Below, piece by piece: positions 54,568 through 62,110 of a stretch of DNA of 64,000 nt. A program made the position numbers and the translations under genes. The notes below the pieces were generated by a model that was given only the letters and a program-made list of their open reading frames with translations, was not told the origin of the DNA and made no database searches. Position 1 is the first letter of the stretch; every line of letters begins with the position of its first letter. Source of the stretch: a bacterium (GTDB taxonomy: Bacteria > SZUA-79 > Acidulodesulfobacterales > Acidulodesulfobacteraceae); the NCBI GenBank assembly GCA_021800805.1, contig JAJYYR010000001.1, positions 868,001 through 932,000 of the forward strand, written 5' to 3'.

Positions 54568-55110
54568 ATGGATATTGTAAAACTCGAATCGGTAGAAGAT
54601 AAGATAATTGAAATAAAAGGCGAAAAAGTTATCCTTGATAGCGATGTTGCATTGCTTTACGGGGTCGAAACCAAGAGGATAAACGAGGCGGTAAAAAACA
54701 ACACGGATAAATTTCCGGAAGGCTATATAATCGAACTCAACAAAAATGAATGGAACGGATTGAAGTCGAAATTTTCGACTTCAATAAAAGGCGGGAAAGT
54801 AAAGCTTCCAGCCGCCTTTACCGAAAAAGGTCTTTACATGCTTGCGACTATCCTGAAAAGCCCTCAGGCGACTAAAACAACCATTGCAATTATAGAAGCC
54901 TATGCAAAGATTAAAAACCTATCGAGAGACGTAAAAGCATTAACCATCGTGCAGGATAAAAAGGAACAGAAGGAATTAATGAAGAAAAGCGGCGAGACTA
55001 TCGCCGAACTGCTCGATGACGCATTGGGAACAACTGATACCGAAACATCCATTGAATTAAATCTTGCCGTCTTAAAATTTAAGCATACGATTAAGAAAAA
55101 GAAAAAATAA
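54568..55110 (+). CDS. ORF6N (KilA-N-associated) domain protein
   Basis: ORF6N domain, found in phage and mobile-element regulators: GEKVILDSDVALLYGVETKR, INEAVKNNTDKFPEGYIIEL and KLPAAFTEKGLYMLATIL. The C-terminal half is a helical, Lys-rich tail without a KilA-N domain. 180 residues. AAGAAGGGGC precedes ATG 54568. Probably a DNA-binding regulator carried by the islet. Confidence 0.8.
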   Translation: MDIVKLESVEDKIIEIKGEKVILDSDVALLYGVETKRINEAVKNNTDKFPEGYIIELNKNEWNGLKSKFSTSIKGGKVKLPAAFTEKGLYMLATILKSPQATKTTIAIIEAYAKIKNLSRDVKALTIVQDKKEQKELMKKSGETIAELLDDALGTTDTETSIELNLAVLKFKHTIKKKKK

Positions 55111-55114
55111 GCAA

Positions 55115-55200
55115 GACAGCAAGACAAACAAGACAAAGAGCAAGACGGGGAAATGCAGTATCTATAAGGCTTGTCTTGCTGTCCTGTCTTGCCGTTTTTT
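55115..55200 (+). terminator. Long inverted repeat and T-run after ORF6N gene
   Basis: GACAGCAAGACAA (55115-55127) pairs perfectly with TTGTCTTGCTGTC (55171-55183); GCAAGAC/GTCTTGC outer bases extend it, and six or more T follow. The 5' arm is embedded in a local CAAGACA repeat run. Likely an intrinsic terminator. Confidence 0.6.
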
Positions 55201-55237
55201 AATAAACTTTTTGTAAATTTATTAATTATAATTAATA

Positions 55238-55246
55238 TGCTATAAT
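55238..55246 (+). promoter_or_regulatory. Extended -10 promoter of the RelE/ParE-type module
   Basis: TGCTATAAT, an extended -10 box, with no clear -35, about 60 bases before the antitoxin start. Confidence 0.45.
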
Positions 55247-55308
55247 TTCATTAAAGCAGAATATGTAATAGGACAGATAATAAATTTTTTATGTGAAGGA
55301 GATATTTT

Positions 55309-55509
55309 ATGTTGAATAATACTAATAAAATCGGCAATATGACGGTTGAGGATTTAAACCAGCTTATAGAACAGAAATTAATCGAAATTGTAGGCGATCC
55401 CGATTCCGGCTTGGAATTAAAAGACGATTTTAAGGAAAAGTTAAAAAAACGCCTTAAATCCTCTTCTAAAAGGGTTTTGCACCAAGAGGTAATTAAAAGG
55501 TTTGCATAA
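55309..55509 (+). CDS. Small antitoxin of a RelE/ParE-type pair
   Basis: 66-residue hydrophilic protein (MTVEDLNQLIEQKLIEIVGD, then LELKDDFKEKLKKRLKSSSK) with the size and charge of RelB-like antitoxins. AAGGAG lies eight bases before ATG 55309. Overlaps the toxin gene by eight bases. Confidence 0.7.
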   Translation: MLNNTNKIGNMTVEDLNQLIEQKLIEIVGDPDSGLELKDDFKEKLKKRLKSSSKRVLHQEVIKRFA

Positions 55510-55756
55510 TATAGAATGGACGGAAGACGCCCTTAAAGACCTTTCTTCCCTCGATAAGCAGATAGCAAAGCGCATAGTAAATAAGTTATCGTGGTTTGCG
55601 GAACGCTTTGACGATATTATCCCAAAACCTTTGTCTGCCGACTTTGCGGGGTTATATAAATTCAGGATAGGCGACTGGAGAGTTATATATTCGGTTGAAC
55701 CTAATACTATTTTAATCCTTGCTATCGGACATAGAAAAGAAATATATAAACGATGA
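55502..55756 (+). CDS. RelE/ParE-family toxin
   Basis: 84 residues: NIEWTEDALKDLSSLDKQIA at the start and LYKFRIGDWRVIYSVEPNTI with ILAIGHRKEIYKR at the end, the Txe/RelE pattern with the conserved Arg-rich sheet and C-terminal H-R-K-x-Y. Start TTG 55502. Predicted mRNA interferase or gyrase poison, neutralised by the upstream protein. Confidence 0.85.
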   Translation: MHNIEWTEDALKDLSSLDKQIAKRIVNKLSWFAERFDDIIPKPLSADFAGLYKFRIGDWRVIYSVEPNTILILAIGHRKEIYKR

Positions 55757-55919
55757 AAATTTATTAATTTTAACTTTTAAACTGTCACACAACTGTCACA
55801 CAAAATATCCGAAACGGCATTAATATATAGAAAATATCGTAAAATACATAATGCCGTCAACGCTATATAAAAACTACAAATAAAGGCAGGAAGCCCATTT
55901 GGTTAATTTAAGTTAAAAA

Positions 55920-55966
55920 GCTTCGGGAGCAAGGGGTCGCTGGTTCAAATCCAGTCGTTCCGACCA
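55920..55966 (+). repeat. attR-like duplicate of the tRNA-Pro 3' end
   Basis: 47 bases, GCTTCGGGAGCAAGG through CGACCA, repeat tRNA-Pro positions 52659-52705 with a single change (CGTTCCG for CGTCCCG). Such a partial tRNA copy marks the far end of an element integrated into the tRNA. Upstream (55780-55802) lie two direct copies of AACTGTCACAC. Confidence 0.9.
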
Positions 55967-55981
55967 GTTTTTATACGCCTT

Positions 55982-56089
55982 TCAGGGATTCGATATTTTT
56001 ACTTCATGGTTCACTGCAACGATTTTGCAACGCTCGTCCAAAATCTCTACGGCCCTTTTAATATAGGAAGATATCCTAAGGTCGTTATT
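55982..56089 (-). pseudogene. Second tyrosine-integrase C-terminal fragment
   Basis: The minus strand reads SSYIKRAVEILDERCKIVAV, then NHEVKISNP and stop, resembling the last residues of tyrosine integrases (KRAVEIL). It begins 16 bases outside the att copy, as expected for an integrase of a second element in the same tRNA site. Upstream in frame is a stop; no further integrase is present. The rest of 55757-56172 shows nothing else. Confidence 0.4.
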
Positions 56090-56172
56090 TTATTTGCTTC
56101 ACTCGATTTTTTCTGATAGAATGAAAAAAGTTTTGGTTATCTAAATAAATATTATTAAACTAATTACACTCC

Positions 56173-57156
56173 ATGGATAACAAAGAACAAAAAATAGTTA
56201 TTTATGAGTCGCCCGATAGGGAGATAAAGCTTAAGGTAAATCTACAGAATGAATCCGTTTGGCTTACTCAGGAGCAGATTGCGCTTCTTTTTGGAGTTAA
56301 TCGTCCTGCCGTAACAAAGCATATAAGAAATATATTTAACGATAAAGAATTAATTAAGGATTCAGTATGTTCCAAAATGGAACATACTACTGTCGACGGC
56401 AAAAAATATAAAACTCAATTTTATAACATGGATGCCATTATCTCGGTTGGTTATAGAATCAATTCGGTATTAGCCACGCAATTCCGCATCTGGGCCACTT
56501 CAGTTTTGAAAAATTTTATAATAAACGGTTATGCCTTAAATAAAGAAAGATTGTTTCAAAAAGGACTGGAAGAACTTAACCAGGCGGTAAAACTTATTAG
56601 TAACACCGTTAAGTCAAAGCAGCTATCTCTCGACGAATCCATGGGGCTCGTTGAAGTTATTTCCGGTTACGCCTCAAGCTGGCTGCTCTTGCAGAAATAC
56701 GACGAAAATAGCCTTAAGAAACCCAAAGCCAAAAAAGCGAAGTTTAAATTGGGCCACGATTTTTGCGTTGACGCTATAAACAGGCTAAAACAGGAACTCG
56801 TCAAGAAAAAAGAAGCCCCCGGCCTTTTCGGCCTGCAAAGAAATAAACAGCTTGAAGGTATCGTAAATTCCATATATCAAACCTTTGACGGAAAAGACCT
56901 GTATGACGGCATAGCGGAAAAATCCGCCAATCTTTTCTATCTCATAATAAAAGACCATCCCTTTACCGATGGGAATAAGCGCATAGCCTCTTTCCTGTTT
57001 ATCCTTTTTCTTGCTAAAAATGATTATCTTTATAATAAAAAAGGCGATAAAAAAATAAACAACAACGAGAGACTTCATCAGTCTTTGGGATATAAAACTT
57101 CTTATGAGGTACATTTCGGTTGGTTTAACAAACAAAATAAATATATTATTAGTTAA
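56173..57156 (+). CDS. RhuM-Fic protein with C-terminus replaced by IS3 transposase tail
   Basis: The N-terminal RhuM-type domain (VWLTQEQIALLFGVNRPAVT and KHIRNIF) is followed by a Fic domain with the catalytic motif HPFTDGNKRIA starting at H262, so nucleotidyl transfer (AMPylation) could be retained. After DYLYNKKGDKKIN (near 57060), where family members continue NALVALALL-like, the sequence reads NNERLHQSLGYKTSYEVHFG, the end of an IS3-type transposase. The gene is thus a chimera made by an IS end. It may still be translated to 327 residues. ATG 56173 is the start. Confidence 0.8.
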   Translation: MDNKEQKIVIYESPDREIKLKVNLQNESVWLTQEQIALLFGVNRPAVTKHIRNIFNDKELIKDSVCSKMEHTTVDGKKYKTQFYNMDAIISVGYRINSVLATQFRIWATSVLKNFIINGYALNKERLFQKGLEELNQAVKLISNTVKSKQLSLDESMGLVEVISGYASSWLLLQKYDENSLKKPKAKKAKFKLGHDFCVDAINRLKQELVKKKEAPGLFGLQRNKQLEGIVNSIYQTFDGKDLYDGIAEKSANLFYLIIKDHPFTDGNKRIASFLFILFLAKNDYLYNKKGDKKINNNERLHQSLGYKTSYEVHFGWFNKQNKYIIS

Positions 57157-57207
57157 AACAGTAAATTATTTAATGATAATACACTTTAAGATATTAAAAT
57201 TTTAGTC

Positions 57208-57239
57208 TTGACTTCGGGGGGGGGGGTACTTTATATATT
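57208..57239 (+). promoter_or_regulatory. Candidate phase-variable promoter with G11 tract in its spacer
   Basis: TTGACT (57208-57213) and TATATA (57232-57237) or TATATT (57234-57239) flank a spacer containing 11 consecutive G (57216-57226). Spacer length is 18 or 20, so loss of one G would give the ideal 17 with TATATA. This is the layout of slipped-strand phase-variable promoters. The methyltransferase operon begins about 245 bases downstream. Confidence 0.5.
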
Positions 57240-57335
57240 CTAATAAGAATAAAAAAGCTTTAATTCAACACAATATTGTAATTTAATAAAGTTATCTTTA
57301 TACATTATTACATTTAGTAGAAGGCTTATTAAGGT

Positions 57336-57416
57336 ATGATTGCGAAAATTAGTAAAAATATAGATTATGTCAACACCGAATTAAAACTTCCTAAAACGCC
57401 GAACGAAAAGCAATAA
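57336..57416 (+). CDS. Possible 26-residue leader ORF
   Basis: ATG 57336 opens MIAKISKNIDYVNTELKLPK and continues to TAA with an AAGG just ahead. It lies in the leader between the G-tract promoter and the first methyltransferase. No relatives recognised; may be chance. The rest of 57157-57484 has no other recognisable content. Confidence 0.25.
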   Translation: MIAKISKNIDYVNTELKLPKTPNEKQ

Positions 57417-57484
57417 GAAGGCTTAGTTGCATATTGATTTATTTACTAAATAATATATGAGAAAATTATTTAATTTAGAGGGTA

Positions 57485-58399
57485 TTGTATATTTTGGAAA
57501 TATTTCTTGATCGTTTTATTGTTGGGAAATGTGAGCAAATTCTGACCAAATTTCCCGAAGATAGTGTTAATCTTATAATCACTTCTCCACCCTATGCGGA
57601 TCAACGCTTTTATGGTAGCAATGAGTCAAAGATTCATCCTGATGAATTTGTTGAATGGTTTCTACCAAAAGCTAGGCAATTTATTCGCATTCTTAGAGGT
57701 GATGGGAGTTTTATCTTAAACATTAATGATAAAGTTGTTAATGGATTTCAACATCTGTACGTTTATGAGTTAATTTTGAAATTGTGTAAAGAGATAAAGT
57801 TTAACTTTGTTAGAGATTATATTTGGTACAATCCTTCTACCCCTCCCAATATTTATTCAGGGGGGAAGCATGGTAGAACGAAAAAATCTCACGAATATTG
57901 CTTCTGGTTCAGCAAGAGTAAAAAATGGACTTTCAATATAGATCCTATTAGGAAGTCTTATGGTAAAGATATGTTAAAATTTCTTCAAGGTAAAGGTAAA
58001 GGTGATCGCTCTTACAATACAAGACCCAGTATGCATACTTTTGATTGTGAGAAAGTGTGGCCAGATAATGGAGGATCAGATCCAGGTAGTGTTATTGAAA
58101 TTGGTAATACGAGTAGCAATGACGTGTTCATTAAAATGTGCAGAAAAAAGGGTATACATCATCCTGCAAGATTTCCAGAAAAATTAGTGGAGTTTTTTGT
58201 GCTTTCAGGTTCAAAAGATGGGGATATAATTCTTGATCCTTTTTCTGGTTCTGGAACAACTGCTGTTTCAGCGCATAGAAATAAACGTCACTGGATCGGC
58301 ATTGATGCAAACAAAGACTATTGTGAATTAGCTAATGCCCGAATGCAATTAGAGTTCCCAAATGATTTTCATAAACCTATACAAGAGGAATTGATATAG
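57485..58399 (+). CDS. DNA methyltransferase, SPPY (m4C-like), first copy
   Basis: Beta-class amino-methyltransferase: catalytic TSPPYADQRFYG near residue 33, before the SAM motif DPFSGSGTTAV near 255. The S-P-P-Y motif is typical of N4-cytosine enzymes, and Asp-Phe-x-Gly-x-Gly marks the SAM site. No ATG is near; TTG 57485 or TTG 57494 (11 bases after GAGGG) may start translation. Stop overlaps the next GTG start. 304 residues. Confidence 0.85.
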   Translation: MYILEIFLDRFIVGKCEQILTKFPEDSVNLIITSPPYADQRFYGSNESKIHPDEFVEWFLPKARQFIRILRGDGSFILNINDKVVNGFQHLYVYELILKLCKEIKFNFVRDYIWYNPSTPPNIYSGGKHGRTKKSHEYCFWFSKSKKWTFNIDPIRKSYGKDMLKFLQGKGKGDRSYNTRPSMHTFDCEKVWPDNGGSDPGSVIEIGNTSSNDVFIKMCRKKGIHHPARFPEKLVEFFVLSGSKDGDIILDPFSGSGTTAVSAHRNKRHWIGIDANKDYCELANARMQLEFPNDFHKPIQEELI

Positions 58400-59277
58400 T
58401 GATAGAAATGCTTAATAACCGTCCATATTTTACGAAATGTATGCATGGAGCGGATGGCATGCTTTTATTGCCGGACAAATCTATCAAGCTTGTATATGGA
58501 TCGCCGCCTTATCCAAATGCTGAACGAAACTACGGAGTTTGGAGAAGTGAGGAGTATATAGATAAAATTTCTCCCTTTATTGATGCAGCAAAATTAAAAC
58601 TTGTGGATGATGGTTTTATTGTAATAAATGTAAAAGCAAACAGAGAACGATATAAAAACAATAAAAATACTACAAGGTCATTAGTAATAGAAAAGCTTGC
58701 TATTATGATGGAAGAAGTATGGGGATTAAGTTGTGTTGATATTGAAATATGGGTGAAAGACAATCCAGTTTCTACAGGTTTGCGCGTTGCTTGTCAAGAC
58801 GCTTACGAACAAAACTTGTGGTTTTCAAAAAGTCCTTCTTGGAAAATAAATCTTGATGCCATAAGGAGACCATATTCAGGTTCTACTTTAAAGATTTACG
58901 AGAAATCTGAATTTAAACCAAGAACCAATGGGCTTACTTACGTTAGGAAACAAAAGAAAATAACTGCTAACCCTTTAGGAGCTTTACCTCAGAATGTAAT
59001 TAAAGGAGCAGTATCTTCAATTAGAGGAAGTCACCAAGCTATACAACCGGGTTACTTACCAGAAAAATATATTAAAGCTACTACCGATATTAATGATTTA
59101 GTTGTTGATCCTTGGATGGGAACAGGAACAACTGGCATAGAAGCTCTTAAATCAGACAGGAGATTTATTGGTTTTGATATTATTAAAGAATATGTAAAAG
59201 GGGCTAATGAAGTTTTAAGTAAGGCGGTGGCTAATAGCGATGAAAAAAAGAAACAAAAGCAATGGGTTGCCCATTAG
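58399..59277 (+). CDS. DNA methyltransferase, SPPY (m4C-like), second copy
   Basis: Same class as its neighbour but clearly different in sequence: GSPPYPNAERNYGVW near residue 35 and DPWMGTGTTGIEAL near 234. It begins with GTG 58399 in the stop of the first gene (ATG 58408 is the alternative). Two adjacent, non-identical beta-class enzymes suggest one methylates each strand of an asymmetric site. 292 residues; overlaps the next gene by 38 bases. Confidence 0.85.
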   Translation: MIEMLNNRPYFTKCMHGADGMLLLPDKSIKLVYGSPPYPNAERNYGVWRSEEYIDKISPFIDAAKLKLVDDGFIVINVKANRERYKNNKNTTRSLVIEKLAIMMEEVWGLSCVDIEIWVKDNPVSTGLRVACQDAYEQNLWFSKSPSWKINLDAIRRPYSGSTLKIYEKSEFKPRTNGLTYVRKQKKITANPLGALPQNVIKGAVSSIRGSHQAIQPGYLPEKYIKATTDINDLVVDPWMGTGTTGIEALKSDRRFIGFDIIKEYVKGANEVLSKAVANSDEKKKQKQWVAH

Positions 59278-59773
59278 AGAATTGCAAGAATATGTCCTTA
59301 AAGTGATAGGAAGACCTATAATTGATCATTCTGATACAGCAATTAAGCCTTTAGTTATTGAAACCAGAAAGCCATATGGTAAATTTAGAATTTATATATT
59401 TAATTGTGGGAATCCTCCTGGTGGAAGGCCCCTCGGTGAATACAAAATTGTATTAAATGTTGGACAGGAATATGGCCAACCGGGAAATTTTGATTATTCC
59501 GAAGAGTGTTTTGCAATTGTTGCTGGTTATGTTAAACAATTCGATGTTTTTGTGTTTTGGGATTCTTCAAAACATAAGAATTTTGCATATAACAAAAATT
59601 TACAGGTTAAAGCTGAAACTATTCTTAACGCATTGGCTAATCCAATTTCATTACAGATTCGAAAGACTAAAAATGGTACAGATGAAACGATATTAGCTTC
59701 AAGAAGTGAATACTTACTTGAAGCTCTAAATAAGAGAATAGAGATTCTTTATAATGAAATGATTGATATCTAA
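59240..59773 (+). CDS. Uncharacterised 177-residue protein in the methyltransferase operon
   Basis: Mixed alpha/beta protein: PIIDHSDTAIKPLVIETRKP, then YKIVLNVGQEYGQPGNFDYS and KQFDVFVFWDSSKHKNFAYN. The strand-rich middle with VFVFWD and a following NKNLQVKAETI recalls recognition modules near restriction genes, but I do not recognise a family and no PD-ExK or HNH site is clear. Position between methyltransferases and helicase suggests target recognition or restriction. Its stop overlaps the helicase ATG. Confidence 0.7.
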   Translation: MKKRNKSNGLPIRELQEYVLKVIGRPIIDHSDTAIKPLVIETRKPYGKFRIYIFNCGNPPGGRPLGEYKIVLNVGQEYGQPGNFDYSEECFAIVAGYVKQFDVFVFWDSSKHKNFAYNKNLQVKAETILNALANPISLQIRKTKNGTDETILASRSEYLLEALNKRIEILYNEMIDI

Positions 59774-61899
59774 TGAATTTAAAAAATTTTAATTTTAAAA
59801 CCGACTACAACAAAGCAAATGATGATATTGCTGAAGAATTTTATATCCCGTGCATGGATAATTCTATCAATTATGATCGTATATCTGGATATTTTGGCAG
59901 CACAATATATATAATTGCTTGGAAAGCCATTAAAAACTTTATTGCGAACTCAGGAAAAATGCGTATTATTTGCTCTCCTTTTATAATTGAAGATGATAGG
60001 AAAGCTTTGCAAGAAGGATATAGTGCACACACAGTTGAGGAAATACTGATAACATTAAAACAAGAAATAAATGAATTATTAGATGATAATTTTCTTTCAA
60101 AACCATCAAGGGCACTTGCGTGCTTTGTTGCTATGGGTATAGTTGATATCAAAATTGCAATTCTCAGTTCAAATGCTCAACCCGAAGCAAAACGTCTTTT
60201 TCATGATAAGGTGGGAATTTTTAAAGATAATATTGGCAATACTGTTGGTTTTAGAGGTTCAATGAATGAAACTTTTAAGGGATTGTCTTCTGATGGTAAT
60301 ATTGAGTCAATAGATGTATTTCCTAATTGGATAGATGAACGTGATAAGTCTAGAGTAGAAAATGCGGTAGTTTATTTTGATAAGTTATGGAATAATTCTT
60401 TTGATGGGATTGATGTATATGGTTTCCCTGAGGCAGCAAAAGAAGTTCTAACAAAATATGTAAACTCTGACAAATGGGAAGAACTTGTTGAAGAAGTTAA
60501 TTTTCAAATTGATTTAAGCAAAAAATGGTCAGCTGAAAGAAGAAGTGAGGGGAGAATACCAAAGCCACATCAGGTATTAGCCTTGGAAGGTTGGAGAAAA
60601 AAAAATTATAGGGGTATTTTTGAGCATGCCACTGGAAGTGGAAAAACATTTACAGCAATGTGTGCTATAAGAGAAGCTATAGAAAAGCATGAAATTCCAA
60701 TAGTGCTTGTTCCATCAAAAGAATTATTATCGCAGTGGCATAAAGAACTTATAAATGTGTTCAACGACCAAGATTTAATGATATTAGTTTGTGGGGATGG
60801 CAATAATCAATGGAAGAAGCCCAATTATTTATCGTCGTGGACCCAAAAAAGCAATACAAAAAGAAAACTTATACTAACGACAATTGATACAGCTGCTTCT
60901 GATCAATTTTTACAAGGTGTTGTACAAGGAGAACATATATTTATAGTTGCGGACGAAGTTCATCGGTTGGGAAGTCCTTATAGAAGAAAAATATTTACGC
61001 TTAATTCCGGGTCAAGGTTAGGTTTAAGCGCAACACCCAGACGCTTTGGTGACGAAGAAGGCACAACTGCCATTTTTAATTATTTCGGAGATATTATCCC
61101 CCCTCCTTTTACTTTGAAGGATGCTATTAAATCGGGAGTTTTAACAAAGTATTTTTATTATCCTCATGAGATCAAACTGAATCCCAATGAACAGGATGAG
61201 TGGAACGATATTACAGATAAAATTAGTAGGCTTATTGCTCAGAAAGTTACTTCTGAGAAGGGTATTTCAGATATAATCAAGGATAGTTATATTAGTAATC
61301 TGTTGATACAGAGGGCAAGAATCATTAAAAATGCTTCAGCAAAGATTGATTTAGCTAGACAAGTCTTAACTCAATGTTACTTACCAGGCCAGCGGTGGCT
61401 TATATATTGTGATAATCAAAAGCAATTAAAAAATATACTTGAAGAGATAAAAAGGTTAGGTTATGACGCATATGAATACCATTCTGCGATGTTAGGTGAT
61501 AGATCTGAAACCTTAAAGTATTTTTCTATTAATGGAGGAATACTTGTTTCCATCAAGTGTTTAGATGAAGGCGTTGATATTCCCGCGGCAACTCATGCCC
61601 TAATACTTGCATCTTCGAAAAATTCACGTGAATTTATTCAGCGGCGGGGAAGAATTTTACGGCTTGCTGACAGAAAACCCTTTGCTGTTTTGCATGATGC
61701 TATAGTTACACCATACTTCATAGAAGAAAGCTTTTCCAAACAAACATCAATCATTGAATCTGAACTAGCTAGAGCCGTCCAGTTCGGTGAATGGGCAGAG
61801 AATCCGGCATCTATAACAAAATTAAAAAATATCGCTATTGAATTTGGAATTGATTTTATCGAAGCTTTAAACGGAGGTTATGAGGATGACCAAGAATAA
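59773..61899 (+). CDS. PLD-like nuclease fused to superfamily 2 helicase
   Basis: 708 residues. The N-terminal third has a phospholipase D-like site: H144-D-K (LFHDKVGIFKD) followed by GFRGSMNETF, the HxK...GSxN pattern. The helicase follows with Walker A HATGSGKTF near residue 288, DEVH near 394, LGLSATPRR near 418 and the C-terminal ISIKCLDEGVDIPAAT-like and QRRGRILR motifs. Similar PLD-helicase fusions are effectors in anti-phage systems. ATG overlaps the preceding stop (TAATG). Confidence 0.85.
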   Translation: MNLKNFNFKTDYNKANDDIAEEFYIPCMDNSINYDRISGYFGSTIYIIAWKAIKNFIANSGKMRIICSPFIIEDDRKALQEGYSAHTVEEILITLKQEINELLDDNFLSKPSRALACFVAMGIVDIKIAILSSNAQPEAKRLFHDKVGIFKDNIGNTVGFRGSMNETFKGLSSDGNIESIDVFPNWIDERDKSRVENAVVYFDKLWNNSFDGIDVYGFPEAAKEVLTKYVNSDKWEELVEEVNFQIDLSKKWSAERRSEGRIPKPHQVLALEGWRKKNYRGIFEHATGSGKTFTAMCAIREAIEKHEIPIVLVPSKELLSQWHKELINVFNDQDLMILVCGDGNNQWKKPNYLSSWTQKSNTKRKLILTTIDTAASDQFLQGVVQGEHIFIVADEVHRLGSPYRRKIFTLNSGSRLGLSATPRRFGDEEGTTAIFNYFGDIIPPPFTLKDAIKSGVLTKYFYYPHEIKLNPNEQDEWNDITDKISRLIAQKVTSEKGISDIIKDSYISNLLIQRARIIKNASAKIDLARQVLTQCYLPGQRWLIYCDNQKQLKNILEEIKRLGYDAYEYHSAMLGDRSETLKYFSINGGILVSIKCLDEGVDIPAATHALILASSKNSREFIQRRGRILRLADRKPFAVLHDAIVTPYFIEESFSKQTSIIESELARAVQFGEWAENPASITKLKNIAIEFGIDFIEALNGGYEDDQE

Positions 61900-62080
61900 T
61901 GATCTTAAAGAATTAATGGAGGCATTAGAGACTATTCGCGCTGAAAAGCACCCTGACGTACCAAAAGAATTATTGGAACTCTTATTAGCTGCAGAGTATG
62001 AAAACCAAGATAAAAGAGGCGAAGGCCAAACAAAAAGTATGAATTTATTAGAAGACTATCTCAATAAGTTGATTGACTGA
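61886..62080 (+). CDS. Small helical protein between helicase and DndD-like genes
   Basis: 64 residues, highly charged and helical (NNDLKELMEALETIRAEKHP, then ELLELLLAAEYENQDKRGEG). ATG 61886 is eight bases after GGAGG; an ATG at 61880 is too close. It overlaps the helicase end by 14 bases. Tight packing suggests a partner subunit. No family recognised. Confidence 0.6.
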   Translation: MTKNNDLKELMEALETIRAEKHPDVPKELLELLLAAEYENQDKRGEGQTKSMNLLEDYLNKLID

Positions 62081-62110
62081 GTGCCAATAATATACGCGGA
62101 GGAATAATAA

